From: Atrichornis clamosus
Lineage: Eukaryota > Chordata > Aves > Passeriformes > Menuridae
DNA length: 64,000 nt
NCBI GenBank assembly: GCA_013400975.1
Contig: WBMZ01003446.1
Location: 7,899 to 71,898 of the forward strand
Direction: 5' to 3'
Numbering within the stretch: position 1 is the stretch's first letter; every line of letters begins with the position of its first letter. Both the position numbers and the translations under genes were made by a program. The notes beneath the pieces are model-generated. The model was given only the letters and a program-made list of their open reading frames with translations, had not been told where the DNA came from and did no database searches. Shown here in pieces: positions 1-14,800 of this stretch.

Positions 1-301
1 TCCATGAACAGTAATTCAGACAAAGCCTGAAGGCCTGGTGGGTTTATAGGGCACAGAATTTGGTCAAAACTGACATTTAAGGAGAACAACAACAGGTCAA
101 GAGTGGCTGGAAGATTGCCATGAAATAATCACAGTTCCAGTTATATTTCCAGACCAAAGGCCTTAAACCCAGATTCCTGTCTCTCCTCAATGAGACCATT
201 TATCTATTAGAATTCAGAGATTCATAAATTGTATTCAAAATTAAAACAAATGCAAGCATGTATTGGAAAAGAGGTGATTTTCCTTTCCTACAGAATTTAT
301 G

Positions 302-460
302 CCATGGAATGGTTTGGGTTGGAAAGGACCTTAAAGAGCTCCCAGTTTCACTCCCTGCCATGGACCGGGACACCTTCCACTGTCTCAGGGTTGCTCCAGC
401 CTGGCCTTGGACACTTCCAGGGATCCAGGGGCAGCCACAGCTGCTCTGGGGAGGGGGACC
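302..460 (-). mobile_element. CR1 LINE 3' fragment
   Basis: Starts with the CR1 tail (ggaatggtttgggttgg) and continues through the family text cctggccttggacacttcca. It ends about 43 bases from the splice donor of the DOP1B exon at 503. Same strand as the gene. Confidence 0.85.
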
Positions 461-502
461 TGTGTCCCAGCTGGAAGAGGAAGGCAGCACGGAAGAGCTC
501 AC

Positions 503-2886
503 CCTGAATGAGGGGCAGGTACTGGTGGTACTGGTCGATCTCCCCGCTGAAGACAGCGAATGCCTGTCTCTTCAGCAGCATTGCCTTCTGCTCAAAACTG
601 GGGTACAGCTTCAGGGCACTGCTCTGCATGTCTGCAACAGAGGGAAGAGTTACCTACCACGGAGAGATTTCCTGGGGTTTGGGCTGAAAATAATCCCTGT
701 GTCCTGAAATTTCCTAAAAACCCCCTTCTCTTTGGGTCACTGACCGTGAATTCGCCGTGGGTTGTAACCCTTCAATTATTCTTTCAGAAGAGCTGAAAAA
801 GAGACTAAAGCTGCTTAAGGCCAATTTCAGGGGTCCTATCTCACCCTTTCCCTCAGGAATTGTTCTCCCACCCTCTCCTCATGCCTGGATTAGAGGTCAA
901 AGCACATTGCTCCAAGGTTTTCTGCACTGCTGCACCACATTCCCACAGCTCACACCGCTGTACAGACACCTGCAGAATTTGCCAAAGTCTCCTCCTGGAA
1001 AATGTCACACTCAAAATTAGGGCAAAATGTCAATGTGGGAGCCCAACAGAAGCACTTCTACAACAAAACCACTTCTGGTGTGTTTTGGATGTGACCAAAA
1101 TACAGCTTTAACTCAGCACAGCTTTAGCTGGGAATAAAGTTAACACTATGGTCACAAATGCAGAATCAGCACTGTCAGCACTTTATGGATTCATCAGTGA
1201 ATTAAAAATGCACCCAAACAGCCCAAATGCAAATAGATTCCAAACTGATGGAGAAATAAGTTACCAGCAGCTGCTACTTACTCATCAGATCCTTAAACAT
1301 GGTTTTCTCGTGTGTGAGGAGGTGATCAATGATGGATCTCCAACTGCACAAGAGAAAGGAGGAATTAGAAAAGCAGGGAAAGCTCTGGTGTGGATTCACC
1401 TCAGAAAAGACTGGGGTCAAACTTTTCATACAAGGAAACAATTTCCAAACAGGATTTGTGTGCAGGTTCTTATCTGGGTTAACAGATAATGCATGGAGCA
1501 GAATTAGTGGGGGAGACCCGTTTTTAACATGATTCCATTCCATGAAAAAGCACTAAATGGAATCTTCTTCCCAATGTCAGTCTTCTCCTTTAAAGCCTTT
1601 CCTTGCAAATTCAGAATACAAGCTTGGAGTGCTACAATCCCGTGGCTTACTGAGTGCATGATGTGTCCATCTGGAAGAAAGATGGATCCATGTACAATTC
1701 CAGCACTTCTTTTTTCCAGGCTCTCTTGGTGTAGGCGTATCCACTCAAGGAGCTGAGCAACTGAGCACCAGCACGGAAACTGGGAATGTTGTAGGCACTG
1801 GGGGAAGAGAACAAAAATGGTAAATATGGGCTTTTTGAAAGTTCAGTTTATGTAGCCAGAAAATAAACCTGGGGGTTCCCAAGTTCTCTCAGGAAAGGGG
1901 GAATAGATTCAAACTGACAAAAGAGTTGGTTTGAATGAGGTGTTAGGAAGGAATCCCTGGCTGAGAGGGTGGGGAGGCCCTGGCACAGGGTGCCCAGAGA
2001 AGCTGTGGCTGCCCCTGGATCCCTGGAAGTGTCCAAGGCCAGGTTGGACGGGGCTTGGAGCACCCTGGGATAGTGGGAGGTGTCCCTGCCATGGCAGGGG
2101 TGGCATTGGGTGGGATTTAAGGTGCCTTCTAATCCAAACCACTCTGGGATTCTGTGTCCTGTGTCTCCATTGGTTATCATCCATCTCTCCCACACCTGTG
2201 CTTTTGCCTGAAAAACTAGGAAGAGGATAGGGAGATATGGGGCTTTTCCTGCTTCCTGGTGGCTCCTGGGACCTGCCCATGCTCTGCTGCCCCATCCCTG
2301 ACATTCACAGAAAGGGGAGCTTTGAGTAAAGGCAAAAATCCCAGGTGGGAGGAACAAAAACTGAGCAGTCACGGAGCTCAAACAGCAACAGGATTCAGCT
2401 CCTGGGGGAAATACAGCTCAAACACAGCTTGTGCCTTATGAGAATGGAAAGGAGGAAAAAACAACAGGAGAAGGCCAAGCCCAGGAGCAGAGGGAGACTC
2501 ACCTGTGGTTGCGCAGGTAGGGGAAGACGTAATAGAGCAGGCGGGAGACGAGGGGCACGGCCTTCTCCTTCTCGTCACTGCGGTACACCATGTCCAGCAG
2601 GCAGGCCAGGACCTGCCACGTGGACAGAACAACTCCTGAAACCCACAGCTGGCACTTCTGGCCAAAGGGAAAAGCATGCCACGTGCACTTGGGATGCCTC
2701 AGGAAAGATTCACGCTCCCGTTTTTATCTACCAGGAAAACCGAATGTGTTCCTCTGCTTAATGATCTCAATAAACAACTCCCAGCTAAAAGGGTCCCACT
2801 TACTTCTGCCAGGAGAGAAAGGGCTTGGACACTGTAGATTGAAGGAGCAGAGGCAGAAACCATTGAAGATGGTGCCACTGATGTAT
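503..2886 (-). CDS. DOP1B: DOP1B coding exons 27-31 (last ones inside the window)
   Basis: Exons 2886-2804 (83 bp), 2612-2503 (110 bp), 1797-1651 (147 bp), 1343-1282 (62 bp) and 631-503 (129 bp), about residues 1862-2039. Text includes [60 protein letters not shown] and [20 protein letters not shown], all typical of the Dopey C-terminal third. The final exon ends with donor GTGAGC at 502-497, so the transcript continues beyond base 1. Bases 1-301 are intron with no recognisable feature. Confidence 0.95.
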
Positions 2887-5800
2887 CTAAAAGAGGCAAA
2901 ATAATAGAATTTTCTATTCAGACACGTCTAAATGTTGCTGTTCCCTAAGTTGCTTCCCAAACAGAAGCGTTCTTTGCGTGCTGGTGTTACACTGAAATGC
3001 AAACTCCTGCAAACCACACATCAGCAAACACCTCGTGCTCCTCACTGCCTTCAGCAGAGCAGAGGGAGCAGCAGAAGTCAGAGAAAGCCACGTTACCATT
3101 GACATCCTCCGTGTTGAACTCGTCCGGTAAAACCTGAGGCTGAGCTTTCACTTCCAAGTTGCGGCTCAGCCAACTGGTCTGTTCCAGGGAAGAACCAGCA
3201 ATGGTGCCCACAGCCTCCAAGATCTTCTGGGTCACCTCCTGTAACATAACCACACAACGTGGCATCAGGTGAACACTAGCATCACTCGGCATATTTCATT
3301 CCCAGGGAAAGGAGAAGGTGGTCACTGGAATGAAACCAAATCCCATCAGCCTGAGCCAAGCAGGGGTCACTTGTGAAGAGGCTGTCAAATGACAGAACTT
3401 TTGGTCGTTGTTGTTATGTTGCTGGCAAGACTCTGAGGCAGCAGTGGAGAGTTCATTTGTCTGTTGGGACATCAAACTCCCGTAACCACAAGGATGTCTC
3501 AGCTCCCCAGAGCCAAAACCACCCACGTTAGTGCTTAAACTGTCCTGGAGAAATCACAGCCAGCACAGGAGGAGAATCCTGCTCTGCTCCACCCTTTCTT
3601 TACACAACAGGTGAGCTCACAGGCATTTCCATTGCCAAACACTGCTGGGAGCTTCAAGGCTAATTAGGCCACTAATTTTCCTAGATAGCTGCGAGATTTC
3701 AGTGCTTGCAGCAGGACGTGAACTCTTGACATCACATTTGTGTTATGAATTCTGTTCTGAGAAAGATCATAATACTGCACAGAGAAAACAGCTTTGAAAA
3801 GTTCATAGTTACCATGGGGATTTCAAGCATTTTGGATACAATCTGTTTGCCTTTCATATTTGAGTCTTCCCTCTTCACCAGACCTCAGCCAAAACGTGTG
3901 GATGCACATTCAGGCATTCCCAAAAGCACAGGAATTCAGATACAAAGGACAGATGAGGCCGCTTTTATTTAGATGCACAGTACCAGATTTAGGAACTAAA
4001 ACATGTACCCACTGTACCTGCAGGTCCTTCTGGTCCTTTTTGTTTTCCAGGGTGGGTGTCCTGGTCACAAAGTCATTCAGGGTGCTGTGGGAAGATCAGT
4101 GCACTCTGAGTTAGTCATGGCAGAGTGCAAACTTCTGTCAAACTTGTAAAACTTCTCTTGTATGCAGTACCTGAGGAGAAGGAAGTGTCCAGGAGGAGCC
4201 AAGTTCAACTGCACAGATTCCTTGAGGAGTCCTAATAGAGGCTGGAAGTTCTCCTGCAGGGCTGGGACAGGCAGCCTGCCAAAAAAAACCAAAGCCAAAA
4301 GGCAGAGTTAAGGAAAGAACAAAGAACAACATGCAGGGGGACCTCGGTGGCCTGAAAACTTCAGGATCAGTCCTTTAGATCCTGCCCCTCCCTGGCTGTC
4401 AGTGTCACTCCCCTTCCAGTGTCACAGCCCCGGTGCTGTGTGTGCCCACAGGAAGGGACAACACATTCCCTGCAGGACAGAGTTCTGTGGCACTGTGCCA
4501 CGGAGATCAAAGGGAAGCAGAAACAGCAACACTGGCTGTTCCCTCCCCGGAGCCGAACAGAAAAGTCTCTTTCAGAAGGACTGGGTTACCTTTGAATGAA
4601 AGCATAACTGAACTGCAGCACTGGGATATCTACCAGGGAAGATTTCTGAAAAATAAAAAGCAAAGCCACAATTATTTGCCATCAGAAGAAAAAAAGAAAA
4701 TCCATCCTGGCCTTGGACACTTGCAGGGATGGGGAATCCACAGCTTCTCTGGGCCTCCCCACCCTCACAGGGAGGAATTCCTTCCCAAGATCCCATCTAT
4801 CCCTGCCCTCTGGCAGTTTAAAACCACTGCCTCTGTCCCATCACTATCTGCCTGATAGTGATATTCTGAAGAACCTATTTATTGATGGATGAAAACGTGG
4901 AAAATCACATTCTGGATAATGAAACTTATTCAGGAGCAAAAGAGAATCCCACATTTTTAAAGAAAAACCTTCTAATGATGTTTCAAAATCACATTGGAAC
5001 AGATCCAGGATGGAATACATGAAGAAAATGGAATTATTTTCATGGTTACCTCTTCCCCCTTGATTTGTGCCGGTTTCTTGACCACCTCTTTGACAAGATA
5101 TAAAATAGTGTCAATTTTCAAGGTATTTAGGGCACAGATTAAGTCCACAAGAATAAGCTGAGATGCACTGGCCACTGGGAGAATCTGACAAAACAAAACA
5201 AAACCAAACCCCTCAGACCACTGGACCACACAAATCAGCTTTTTGTGCGATTACCCAAATATCAAAATTAAATGTAAATTTAATTAAACCAAACACACAA
5301 CCCTTTGCCATATAGAGATCTTCTCCCAGCACTTTATGAAAACAACTGGATGATGCTCCAGTGAAAACAAAAAAAAGGAAAAGGTTCTGCCCAGAATAAA
5401 TACTTAGTTCCAGAGAACACAGAGCTCTCACCCTTCTCTGGAAACTGAGCTGATTCATGGTCTTTAAAATATAATTGTCAAATTGCCATCCAGTATTGAA
5501 TAAAAAAATAGCTATTACTCTCAGACTTAAACTGCCACAATGTGTTTTTTATTTGATTATTTAGTAAGGTTTAATTGTAGTCCTGATGCTTTTTATCAAT
5601 GAGAGCATTTCAGACTTTTCAGTCATTTTGTCACATATAAATAATCTCAAAGAAGGTATAAACGAGCCCAGAGTTTAGAACTGGTCATACAAATGTAACA
5701 TTTGCCTTTACAGTGGAAAACTAAAGGTGCCTTTCTTTAGTTTCACCTTGGTTTTACTCTGACTCCTGTGAGGTTTCTTGCTGTTCCACACTGCTGCAAT

Positions 5801-8800
5801 TGCTGCCATCAGCTGGATTCCAAGTTGTGCTGTCAACGGATTCAGGAATTCCAGTATTTTTGTTCTTAGTGTCTGTCGAGGGGGAAAAATTCACTGTCAG
5901 TGCTTTGTAAGGCAAAGACTATTTCCTAGTCTATAAAACATTATTCTTTTTCCCAGGGTATTCACAAGAAAATACACAACAACAAAAGAATTCTGTAAAA
6001 TGCACTGGGGAGGATGAGGAAAACCAGCAATTTTAAAGAAGTCCTACTTTGGTTGCTTTGAAGTAGACTGAAGAAGAGCCTTTAGTTGTCCCAAAGAAGT
6101 CAGTTGGTCTTTTTTGGGAGTCTTCCCTCTTTATGACACTCCAAAGGAGGGCCATGGTGTTCATAATTCGAGGCAGTTCTTCCAGGATGGCATTCCTGGC
6201 ATTCCTCAGGTTTGCAGGTTCAGCTAAGCATGATGACTAGAAAAAACCCCCCAAATTATGAATATTAAAATACATTCTATTAGCAGAGCCTAAAAATTGT
6301 AGAGAACACGTCAACACATTATCAACTCCAAAGAAAATAGAAGAGTTTGCTAAGGCCAGAGCAGAGAAGCTACACAGGATTCACATTTGCATCACCAAGA
6401 TCAACACGAACATCTGCTTAAAATTCACTTCCCAGTCTTCAAACACAGAAAATTAAGTTGTCCTTACATTTTCACTTAGTTCAGTTCTCTCGGTGTGCCA
6501 TGAGGCCTCTTTGAGGATATTTTCTTGTACAATTTGCTACTTATATTCACCTGGAAGGAAAAGGGCTGTGGACTCTGCTGTCAGGGCAGTGGCAGGATTC
6601 CCACGTACCTTTTTTGTTGGATTTGGGTGATCCAGAAGGCAGAAGTGCCCGATGGTTGTCAGGCCTTCCAGGAGGGTGAGTGGGTAATCAGGAGTCACAT
6701 TCTCTCTTTTAGAAGTTAAGCTTTGGAGGGGACAAAAACCAAACAGGTAACAGGCCAAGTGCTATTTCCTTGGTTAAAAATTCCATTCCTGTTTCTATTC
6801 AATAGTTAGGAATGACTGGTCAGGAATATCAAACAAAAGGATCCACTTTTATGCTTCTTTGGTAAGAAACCCTGTTTCCTTGTCTGGATATTTTGGAATA
6901 TTTTTCCCCACCTGACTATATATGATTAGCATTCCATTATTTTCCCTGCTCCTTTCACTGCCTGTTCTGAACAGTCTCTGCCTTTTTCTCCAGGGTGTCT
7001 CTCCTAAATTAATCCTCCAAAATCCTCAGTCTTGCTAAAACTGGGAACTTTTTTACTTGGATGGAAGGCAGAGAGGGACAGGAAGTATCACAGCTGCTGA
7101 ACCTTCTTCCTCTCTTCCTCCATCCTCAGTGTGCTCCAGGACCAGGTGCAGCAGGAATTGAGGCCCAAACTCTGGGAGCCACAGGGAGTTACTGCACACT
7201 CACTGCTCTGTGCTGAGGGGAATTTTTAGGATAACAAATCCCACCCTGGTGGCTCTTACCTGGCAGATGTTTTGTCAGATGCCTTCACAGCCTCATTTTC
7301 ATACTGCTTGACAAGTTCATCCAGGTTTTTACAGATCTGCACCACAAACGGTGCCACAGTCCAGCCCAAGGACTTCCCAAAATAGGGCAGGGAGCACGTG
7401 ACCAAGCCCACCCACGTGGGATGCATCCCATGGCCATACTCGGGTTGCAAACCTCTGACCACGGCAGAGACAAACAACCCCTGGGAAGTTATGGGATGTG
7501 GATACACATATTGCATGGCCCCAATAGCCTGCTGGAAGTTCAGAGCCTGCTGCCACTCCTTGGAGAGGTCTGCCTGCTTCTCCTGCTCCTCAGGGATCTG
7601 TCCAAGGTGATGCTCCAACACAATCAACACCTGCAAGAGCTTCAACAACTCAATCTGGAGCGGGTGTTCACTCCAGATTTGATCATGGCCAAAATTGATC
7701 AGGCTCTCTTCAAAGAGTTCTTCTTCAGCCCCGTGGCTGGCTGCATCTGCCAGGAGCAGCTGGTACCGCTTCTGACTGATGTACATGGATGCTGACAGGG
7801 AAAGGAGAACAAACTCCTGGATTTTGCATCTTCCCAGCAAATTGCGAATGAACTCCACGTTCTTGGGCTCCGCCGCCTTGGCCGTGGTGGCCAGCTGGGC
7901 CATCATTCTAATGAGCACCTCCACGCTTTTCACCTGCACATCCCTGTTGCCAAGGACATCCCTGTGGGTGACCTTCAGGAAGCAGGGATAGTAGGAACGC
8001 AGGAAGCTGAGGCAGAGGTAGGTGAGCAGCTCTATCAGCAGGGAATGGGGACACATGGTCGGAGACTGAGGCTGGAGCTTCCCATAAAAGCTCTGCCCTA
8101 CAAGAGACTCCTGGTGGCGAGCCAAGAGGTTGTAAATGAGGTTCAGGTGGGCTGTGGAGCTGGTGTCCATGCTGGTACTGGCCACGGCCTCCATGAATTC
8201 CTTGGGATTGGTTTTGAGCACCGCCTCCAGGATGGAAAACGCGTACAGCACCCGCCTGGAGTCGTAGGGCTGCAAATACAGCAGCATGTGCTTGAACAGG
8301 GCCTCTGTCATCTCCTGCTTTTCCTTCTGCTGCTTCAGCAGCCTGGAATGGGTGATTTCCTGCAGCTCCAAGTCCACCTCTTCATCACTGGACAGAGACT
8401 CTGAGGCCTGAGTCCTCTCGGAGTCAGCCCTCACAAAGTTCGGCGCCGCACTGGATTTGGAGCTCTCAGACAGGGAGGCACTGAGTGAATTCCCAAGGTT
8501 TGGGGCTTCTCTGCCATCGGCTGCAGCCTCATTGTCCTCATTGCTCACCTCCTGCAGCTCCAGGGAAGGAGAAAAGGAGGAGGTGTTGTCACTGTCATGG
8601 CCTGTGCTGGTGTCTGCGGACTCGGTGTGCTCGCTGTTGTCTTGGTCACCATCCGCTTCCTGGGAAGATCCATCATTTTCAGGGGGCTCAGGTTTTATCT
8701 CTGGTTTCTCTGGATCGTTTTCCACTTCTGCCCAAATTGCTTCTCTGTCCACAGTAGTGAACTGGCTCAATGGAAGGTTTTCCTCAGAATTGCTTTCAGA

Positions 8801-11800
8801 GATGCCAGACTCTTTCAAAGGTGCCTTTTTCTTGCAAAGCCAATCACGGATATAGTCTGAAAAAAAGATTTTTCTTTTTCAAAATAAGCATTTTTGGTCT
8901 GTTTCACACATAAAATCATATCATATTTTGGGTTGGAAGGGACCTTTAAGGTCATTTTTATATTCAATAAATCATTGTAAGAAATAAAAGGTTATAAAGC
9001 TACTCTGGTCTAACCTAATCTAGTATTAATTGCAATGAGTGGGGCTAAAAAAAATGGGTTAAAGCAGGAATTATATCTCTTTTAAAGTGGTAGAGCAGTT
9101 CTAACCTACTGGAAACAAAGAGAACAGGATCAAAACATTAGCACTTTTAGGCTAAGACTCCCCAGGTGTGACAATTTTCTTTTTCTATGCTTCCTGAACA
9201 TTAAATGTTTGTGGAGATCAGGAGAGAAATGAGAAGGATAAGAACAGAGGGATTAACCCAAAAAACCAGTGCTGAGAGCACAGTTTGGTAAGAGGCATGG
9301 GACAGGGACAGGAACTTCATATAAAACTCCCAGATGCTTCTCCACTGTCTTCCTGCTCTGCTCCATGAAATAACCTTGGATACTTGGGCCAAATCACTGA
9401 ATCGTTAAAGTTGGAAAAGACTTCCAAGATCATCCAGTCCAACCATCAACCAGCACCATATCCACATGTTTCTGAAGACTTCCAGGGATGATGACTCCAC
9501 CGCTGCCCTGGGCAGTCTGTGCCAATGCTTTACAACCCTTTCCAGGAAGAAATTTTTCCTAATATTCAGTGTAACCCTCCCCTGGCACAGCCTGAGGCCG
9601 TTCCCTCTCCTCCTGCCCCTGTTCCCTGGGAGCAGAGCCCGCCCCCCCCTGGCTGCCCCCTCCTGTCAGGGCCTTGTGCAGAGCCAGAAGGGCCCCCCTG
9701 AGCCTCCTTTGCCCCAGGCTGAGCCCCCCCAGCTCCCTCAGGAGTTTCCCAGCCCCTTCCCAGCTCCGGTCCCTTCCCTGGACACGCTCCAGCCCCTCCA
9801 GGCCTCTCCTGCAGGCCCAGAACTGGACACAGCCCTGAGGGGCCTCTCAGTGCCCAGCACAGAGGGACAATCCCTGCCCTGCTCCTGCTGGACACCCCAT
9901 TCCTGATCCAGGCCAGGCCCCAGGGGCCTCGTGCCCACCTGGACCCCCCTGGGCTCGTGTCCAGCCCCTGTCACCAGCACCCCCAGGGCCTTTTCCAGCT
10001 TTCCAGCCCCTCTGCCCCAGCCTGGAGCTCCATGGGGTTGTTGTGACCCAAGGGCAGGGCTTGGCCCTTGCCTGGTTGACGCCCACCCAGTTGCCCTCAG
10101 CCCATGGATCCAGCCTGTAAATGGTGCAGAGTGTCTCACATCCATTCCAGCAATCCCTAAACCTTAAATTTGGGGGGCTGGAGGTCATCTACAATTCCAA
10201 ATATCTCTATTTACTTCCACATCCTAGCTGTGTGTGGTGGGGATACCTCTACCACAAAGGCCCAGCTCTGCTCTTGAGTCAAGACAGATCTTTGTTGAGC
10301 ACAGATATTTTAATTTTCAGAAATAAGAATGAGGTGGGAGCTTGTGTGTCATGTGCCCAAAACAGCAAGATATTCCTCACACAGTCACTGAACTGCTCCA
10401 GGATTTCCTCTGGTTGCAGACCTAGTTTTGTTCAAGAAGGGATCCTGAAAACAGTGAACAGTGTGGATCATCTGGGAATGACAGCACGAAATGTGGGACG
10501 AGATCCCAGAGCAAAGCAGGGAGCAATCCAAACCAACAGTGTAGGTGCAGCCACTACAATAGGAATGATCATTAGGCCTTCAATTAGCATCACTTCTCCT
10601 GAACTCTGCCTTTAGGCACCTCTGTAGGGATTTGGAAGAGCAGGAATCCATGGATCTGATGCAAGACAACTCGGGGGAACAGGATGTCATTGCATTTAGA
10701 GATTCCCTTCAGCAGGAGCTCAGTGCTCTGCCAGCACTCCCAGTGTGAGCCCAGCTTTACCTGGGGAGTTTTTCTGTTTGATGTAGTGGATGGATGTGCG
10801 CTGAGTCCTTGGATGCAGCAGGAGCAGCAGGACAGGTTCCAGGATCCGGGCCACGTCGTTGAGGGAGAGGGCCCGGATGAGCCAGCCCTGGGCCGCGGCT
10901 CCGATGGCTCCATCGGAGCAGTTCAGGCTGTCCAGGACCACAAACAGTGACCTGGGGGACAAACCACAAGCAGGGACAGCTGAAATCCCTACAAACATTA
11001 AATCAAACAGCGAAATCCTGGCAGGGAACAGGCCCGGAGCTTGTTCAAGGAAGCACCAGCCAATGGCTCGTGTCTGATCCCAAAGGCTTGGCCATAAATG
11101 TTTTCCTGAGCTGAGGTCAGGAATTTGTACAAACAGGGCCACAAATATCCTCACACTCTGCAAGAGCAGCAGATTTTAAACTTCTTTCCCCTATTTATTT
11201 GCTCAAGGTCTCGTAAATACAAAGTAAAACTAAACTCAGATTTTTATTTTCCCGAGGAGCTGCTGCTATTTTCTTTGGAAGGCAAATCTCACTCACTCCA
11301 AGAGAAAAAATATCTGCTCTCCAGAAAAGTTACTCTTCATATATGAAGCTCTTTCTATTTTCTTCATCCAAAAATTCACACCATGCACAGAGTGCCCTGC
11401 AAAGACAACAGTCCAAGGACGTGGAAGATCTTCCTTTTGCTCGTTTTTCCCTCTCCCTACAGAGAACTCTTCCCCACCTCCGAAAAGATGAGACTCAAGC
11501 ACGATGGAATGAAATATTTAAATGCAAATCCGAGCCAGTGGAAATGGAAATACCTATCAAAGGAGCGATTGTGGGAGGTCACTCTGCTGCCTTGGATCTC
11601 TCTGGTCAGGTGCCACATGACAGAGAATCTGAACAGTGCTTCCAGCCTTGTCCCCTGGGTGAGGAAACAACACAGATCCAGATTTAGGGAGGTTTCCAAG
11701 CTGGATCAAGATGGGAACACATTGGTACATCAGGCAGTGGGTATCGTTGGGCTTTTTGTTGGAGAAGTTTTAAAAGATTTCCAAATTTTGATGTTTCAAT

Positions 11801-14800
11801 ATAGGGAAGAGAGGAAAATAACAGCAAAGGTTGAGAGTGGCTGGTTGAAGCTTTAGTGTGCAAGGCTCTTCTCACAAGTGTAAAGTCAGTTGTTAAAGAA
11901 CTGTTCTGTCATTAAATTAGGAAAACAATTCATTACTGCCTCATTTAAATACAGCTTATTCTGAGAACCAAACATTAAAGTGGACACAGGGTCAAGAGGA
12001 TGTTGACAGACAAGGTATTGAAGTTTTTTGGGGAGTATGAGGCTTATAAAACCAACTTAAAATTCAGTGATTTTACAGATATTGGTGAAGCTGGGGCAGT
12101 TTGGAGATCCTGACAAAAACTGCAAATTTTTAGATACTACAGGATTTGGGTTTAAACTAGAGAAGCTCCACCACTGACTGACGGATTTTGTATCCAGGGA
12201 TTAATTCAGCCCTAATCCCACGATGAATAAATCCCAGGGAATTGTAAAGGCATGGACAGAGTCTGTCAGACTCTTGGAAGGCAGAGCGACCGTGGGAATG
12301 AAGACATGGGGAAGGGAACAGGAGGCAATTTGGGAAGCACTGGAACAACTCCACAGGGATGAAGGGGCTTCAGTGCATCCAGGCCTTACTTTATCCCGAT
12401 CCAAAAGAGCCTGGCAGATGATGTCTTCACAGATATTTGCTGAGGGGGCCAGGCAGTGCAGCCTGTAGAACAATTCCACACAGGCAATGTGGTGCTCCCG
12501 AGTCTCCTTGTTCAGCTGATTCCAGAGCACACAGGCCACTCTCTAGGGGAAAATTACAAATTTACAAGTAAATATTAGATTAATATTTTTATTATTAATA
12601 ATAATAATAATAGCTATTTCTATGCCAGCTTCAAAGCTTTTCATTGCATAAATATCCTCTGTTGCCAAAAGGGATTTCCAAATTGCCTCAGAATCCCAGA
12701 ATCCTATGAGTTAGAGGTTCAATGTAGATGGGAAGTAAAAAAAGGAAAACCAAATTGACACCTGGTAGAAATCCGTTTTCTCTGAGATCATCCTCAAAAC
12801 TCCAGGAGCAATGGGAGGAAGGGTGACCATCTGCAGCTTCCCAAGGAAAGGGTTGTGGCCAGACACTTTGTACCTCTTCATCCTGTCTTCAATCACCAGT
12901 GCCAGGGACTGGGAATGGTTGATCACCTCCAGGAGGGTGAAGATGGACACGTTCTGGATGTAGCAGTCGTTCACACAGCAGCAGATTGTCATCAGGGACT
13001 TCAGCCACACAGGGAAGCTGGGATCACAACCTCCTCGGAAGGGAAGGGAGACAGAGGGATTTAAACAATCTCGGGGTTTGGGTGATATTCCCAAAAATTC
13101 TACAGTCAAGGTCACAGCACCTCAATGACTGCTCAAATCCCACTGTCATGCTGACATCATCAATATCTCATGGAATCACAGGTTTGGGTTGGAAGGGACC
13201 TAAAAGATCATCTCATTCCCTGCCATAGGCAGGGACACCTTCCACTATCCCAGGGTGCTCCAAGCCCTGTCCAACCTGGCCTTGGATACTTCCAGGGATG
13301 GGGAGCCCACAAGCTTTCCAAGTTTTCCCTATTTCTCCCAGCAGAAAGCTCTTGCAGGACCCCAATAACCCAGGAATGAGTGGATTTCTGCTTCCCCATT
13401 TATGTTTATTCACAACTGGTATTTACAGCTGCTGTTTTCCAGCTGGAGTTGTCACAAACAATTCCAGAGGTCTCCTGATCCATGGATACTCTCCCAGTAG
13501 CACTAAGGCCTATCATTTCAGGATTTGTAAAGCACCCAGGGAACTGAAGTGGCTGACATCAAGCCAAGCCATCTTTGCCTCTCCTGAGGGAATAGTGGAA
13601 ATATTCCATGTCCATGCCATGCAGACAGCTCACCAGGGAGATGATGGGAATGTCATCAGACAGCAGAAATATGCAGTGAGGTGAGGAAGAGAACCCAAAT
13701 TTCCAGTTTCCCACCTCTCCCTTCCCTACAAACCTATTTCTGAGTTAACCTTCAGACCAACAACAGCTCCTGCTAAAGCTGAGGAATGAACTGGAATTCC
13801 AAGAACAAACAGGCCCTTCAGTTATACAAAATTATTCTTACATGTTACATTGGACTCCTTTGAATTCTGAGGATTTGGGAAAGATGATTTTGCCTCTGTT
13901 ATGGTTTAGAGCTCCAGTTTTCCAGCTACACCCATTTTCCTCTAAAACATCCTTTTTTTGGTGTGGGGGACACAACACATGGACAGTGGGGGATGGATAT
14001 CCTGAAAACCCTGAACCATGCAAAGCTCTACAGACCAGGAGGTCTTTCCATCCCTTCAGCTCCAAGTTTTCTAGCGAAAGTTTTCAGAGGAATGTGAATT
14101 GAAAAAGCTTGGCAAAACTCAGCTGCCAGATGCTGAGGTGGAGATGTCTTTAATTCACTGACAATTGCCTTCAGCCCTATCAAAAGCTCACATGTCTTAC
14201 AAATAGCCAAGCTCCCATTATTCCCATCCTCAAATGCTCAAGGAAAAGAACTTTTTCTCACCAGGAAGCTGAAACAGAGAGAGATACAACTGATCCATCT
14301 CCTCCTCCGACAGGTAGACTGGGAATGTGGTACAGTCCAGCAGAAGGTGACAAGCTGCAGAGAAAGCTTCCTTGCAGTCACCTCTAAGGGGTCCCAAGAC
14401 CAGTTCTAGGTCCCACTCTTCTTCCTCCTTCTCCTTTTTATGGCCAGAGCTGTGGTCAGAGAGAAGAGGAGCGGAGCTCTTGTTCCTGAAGGGTGAGGCC
14501 CTGACTGAGAACAGCTCTGAAATCATTTGTTTGAACTGAGGCACAGTGATTTGCTTGGCATCCCACGGGCTCCTCTTCTTGCTGGCACCTTCAGGTAACC
14601 TGTAGCCATTCTCTTTTTTCTCCTTTCCACTCAGATTTATTGCTGAAATACCCTCGTTACTCGTTTCTTGGAACTGCACCCCAAAAATGTATTTGCTGGA
14701 AAACTTGGCAACCAGCTCTTGGATGCAATACAGGGTTTTCTGGATGCTCCCCCCTTTTTTCCAGACGTCATCTCTCTCCAGGGTCACCGTGGGCACCCCC

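Noticed and set aside
12690..12735. Possible short CR1 tail (cagaatcccagaatcctatg)
   Set aside because: Too short and diverged to call.
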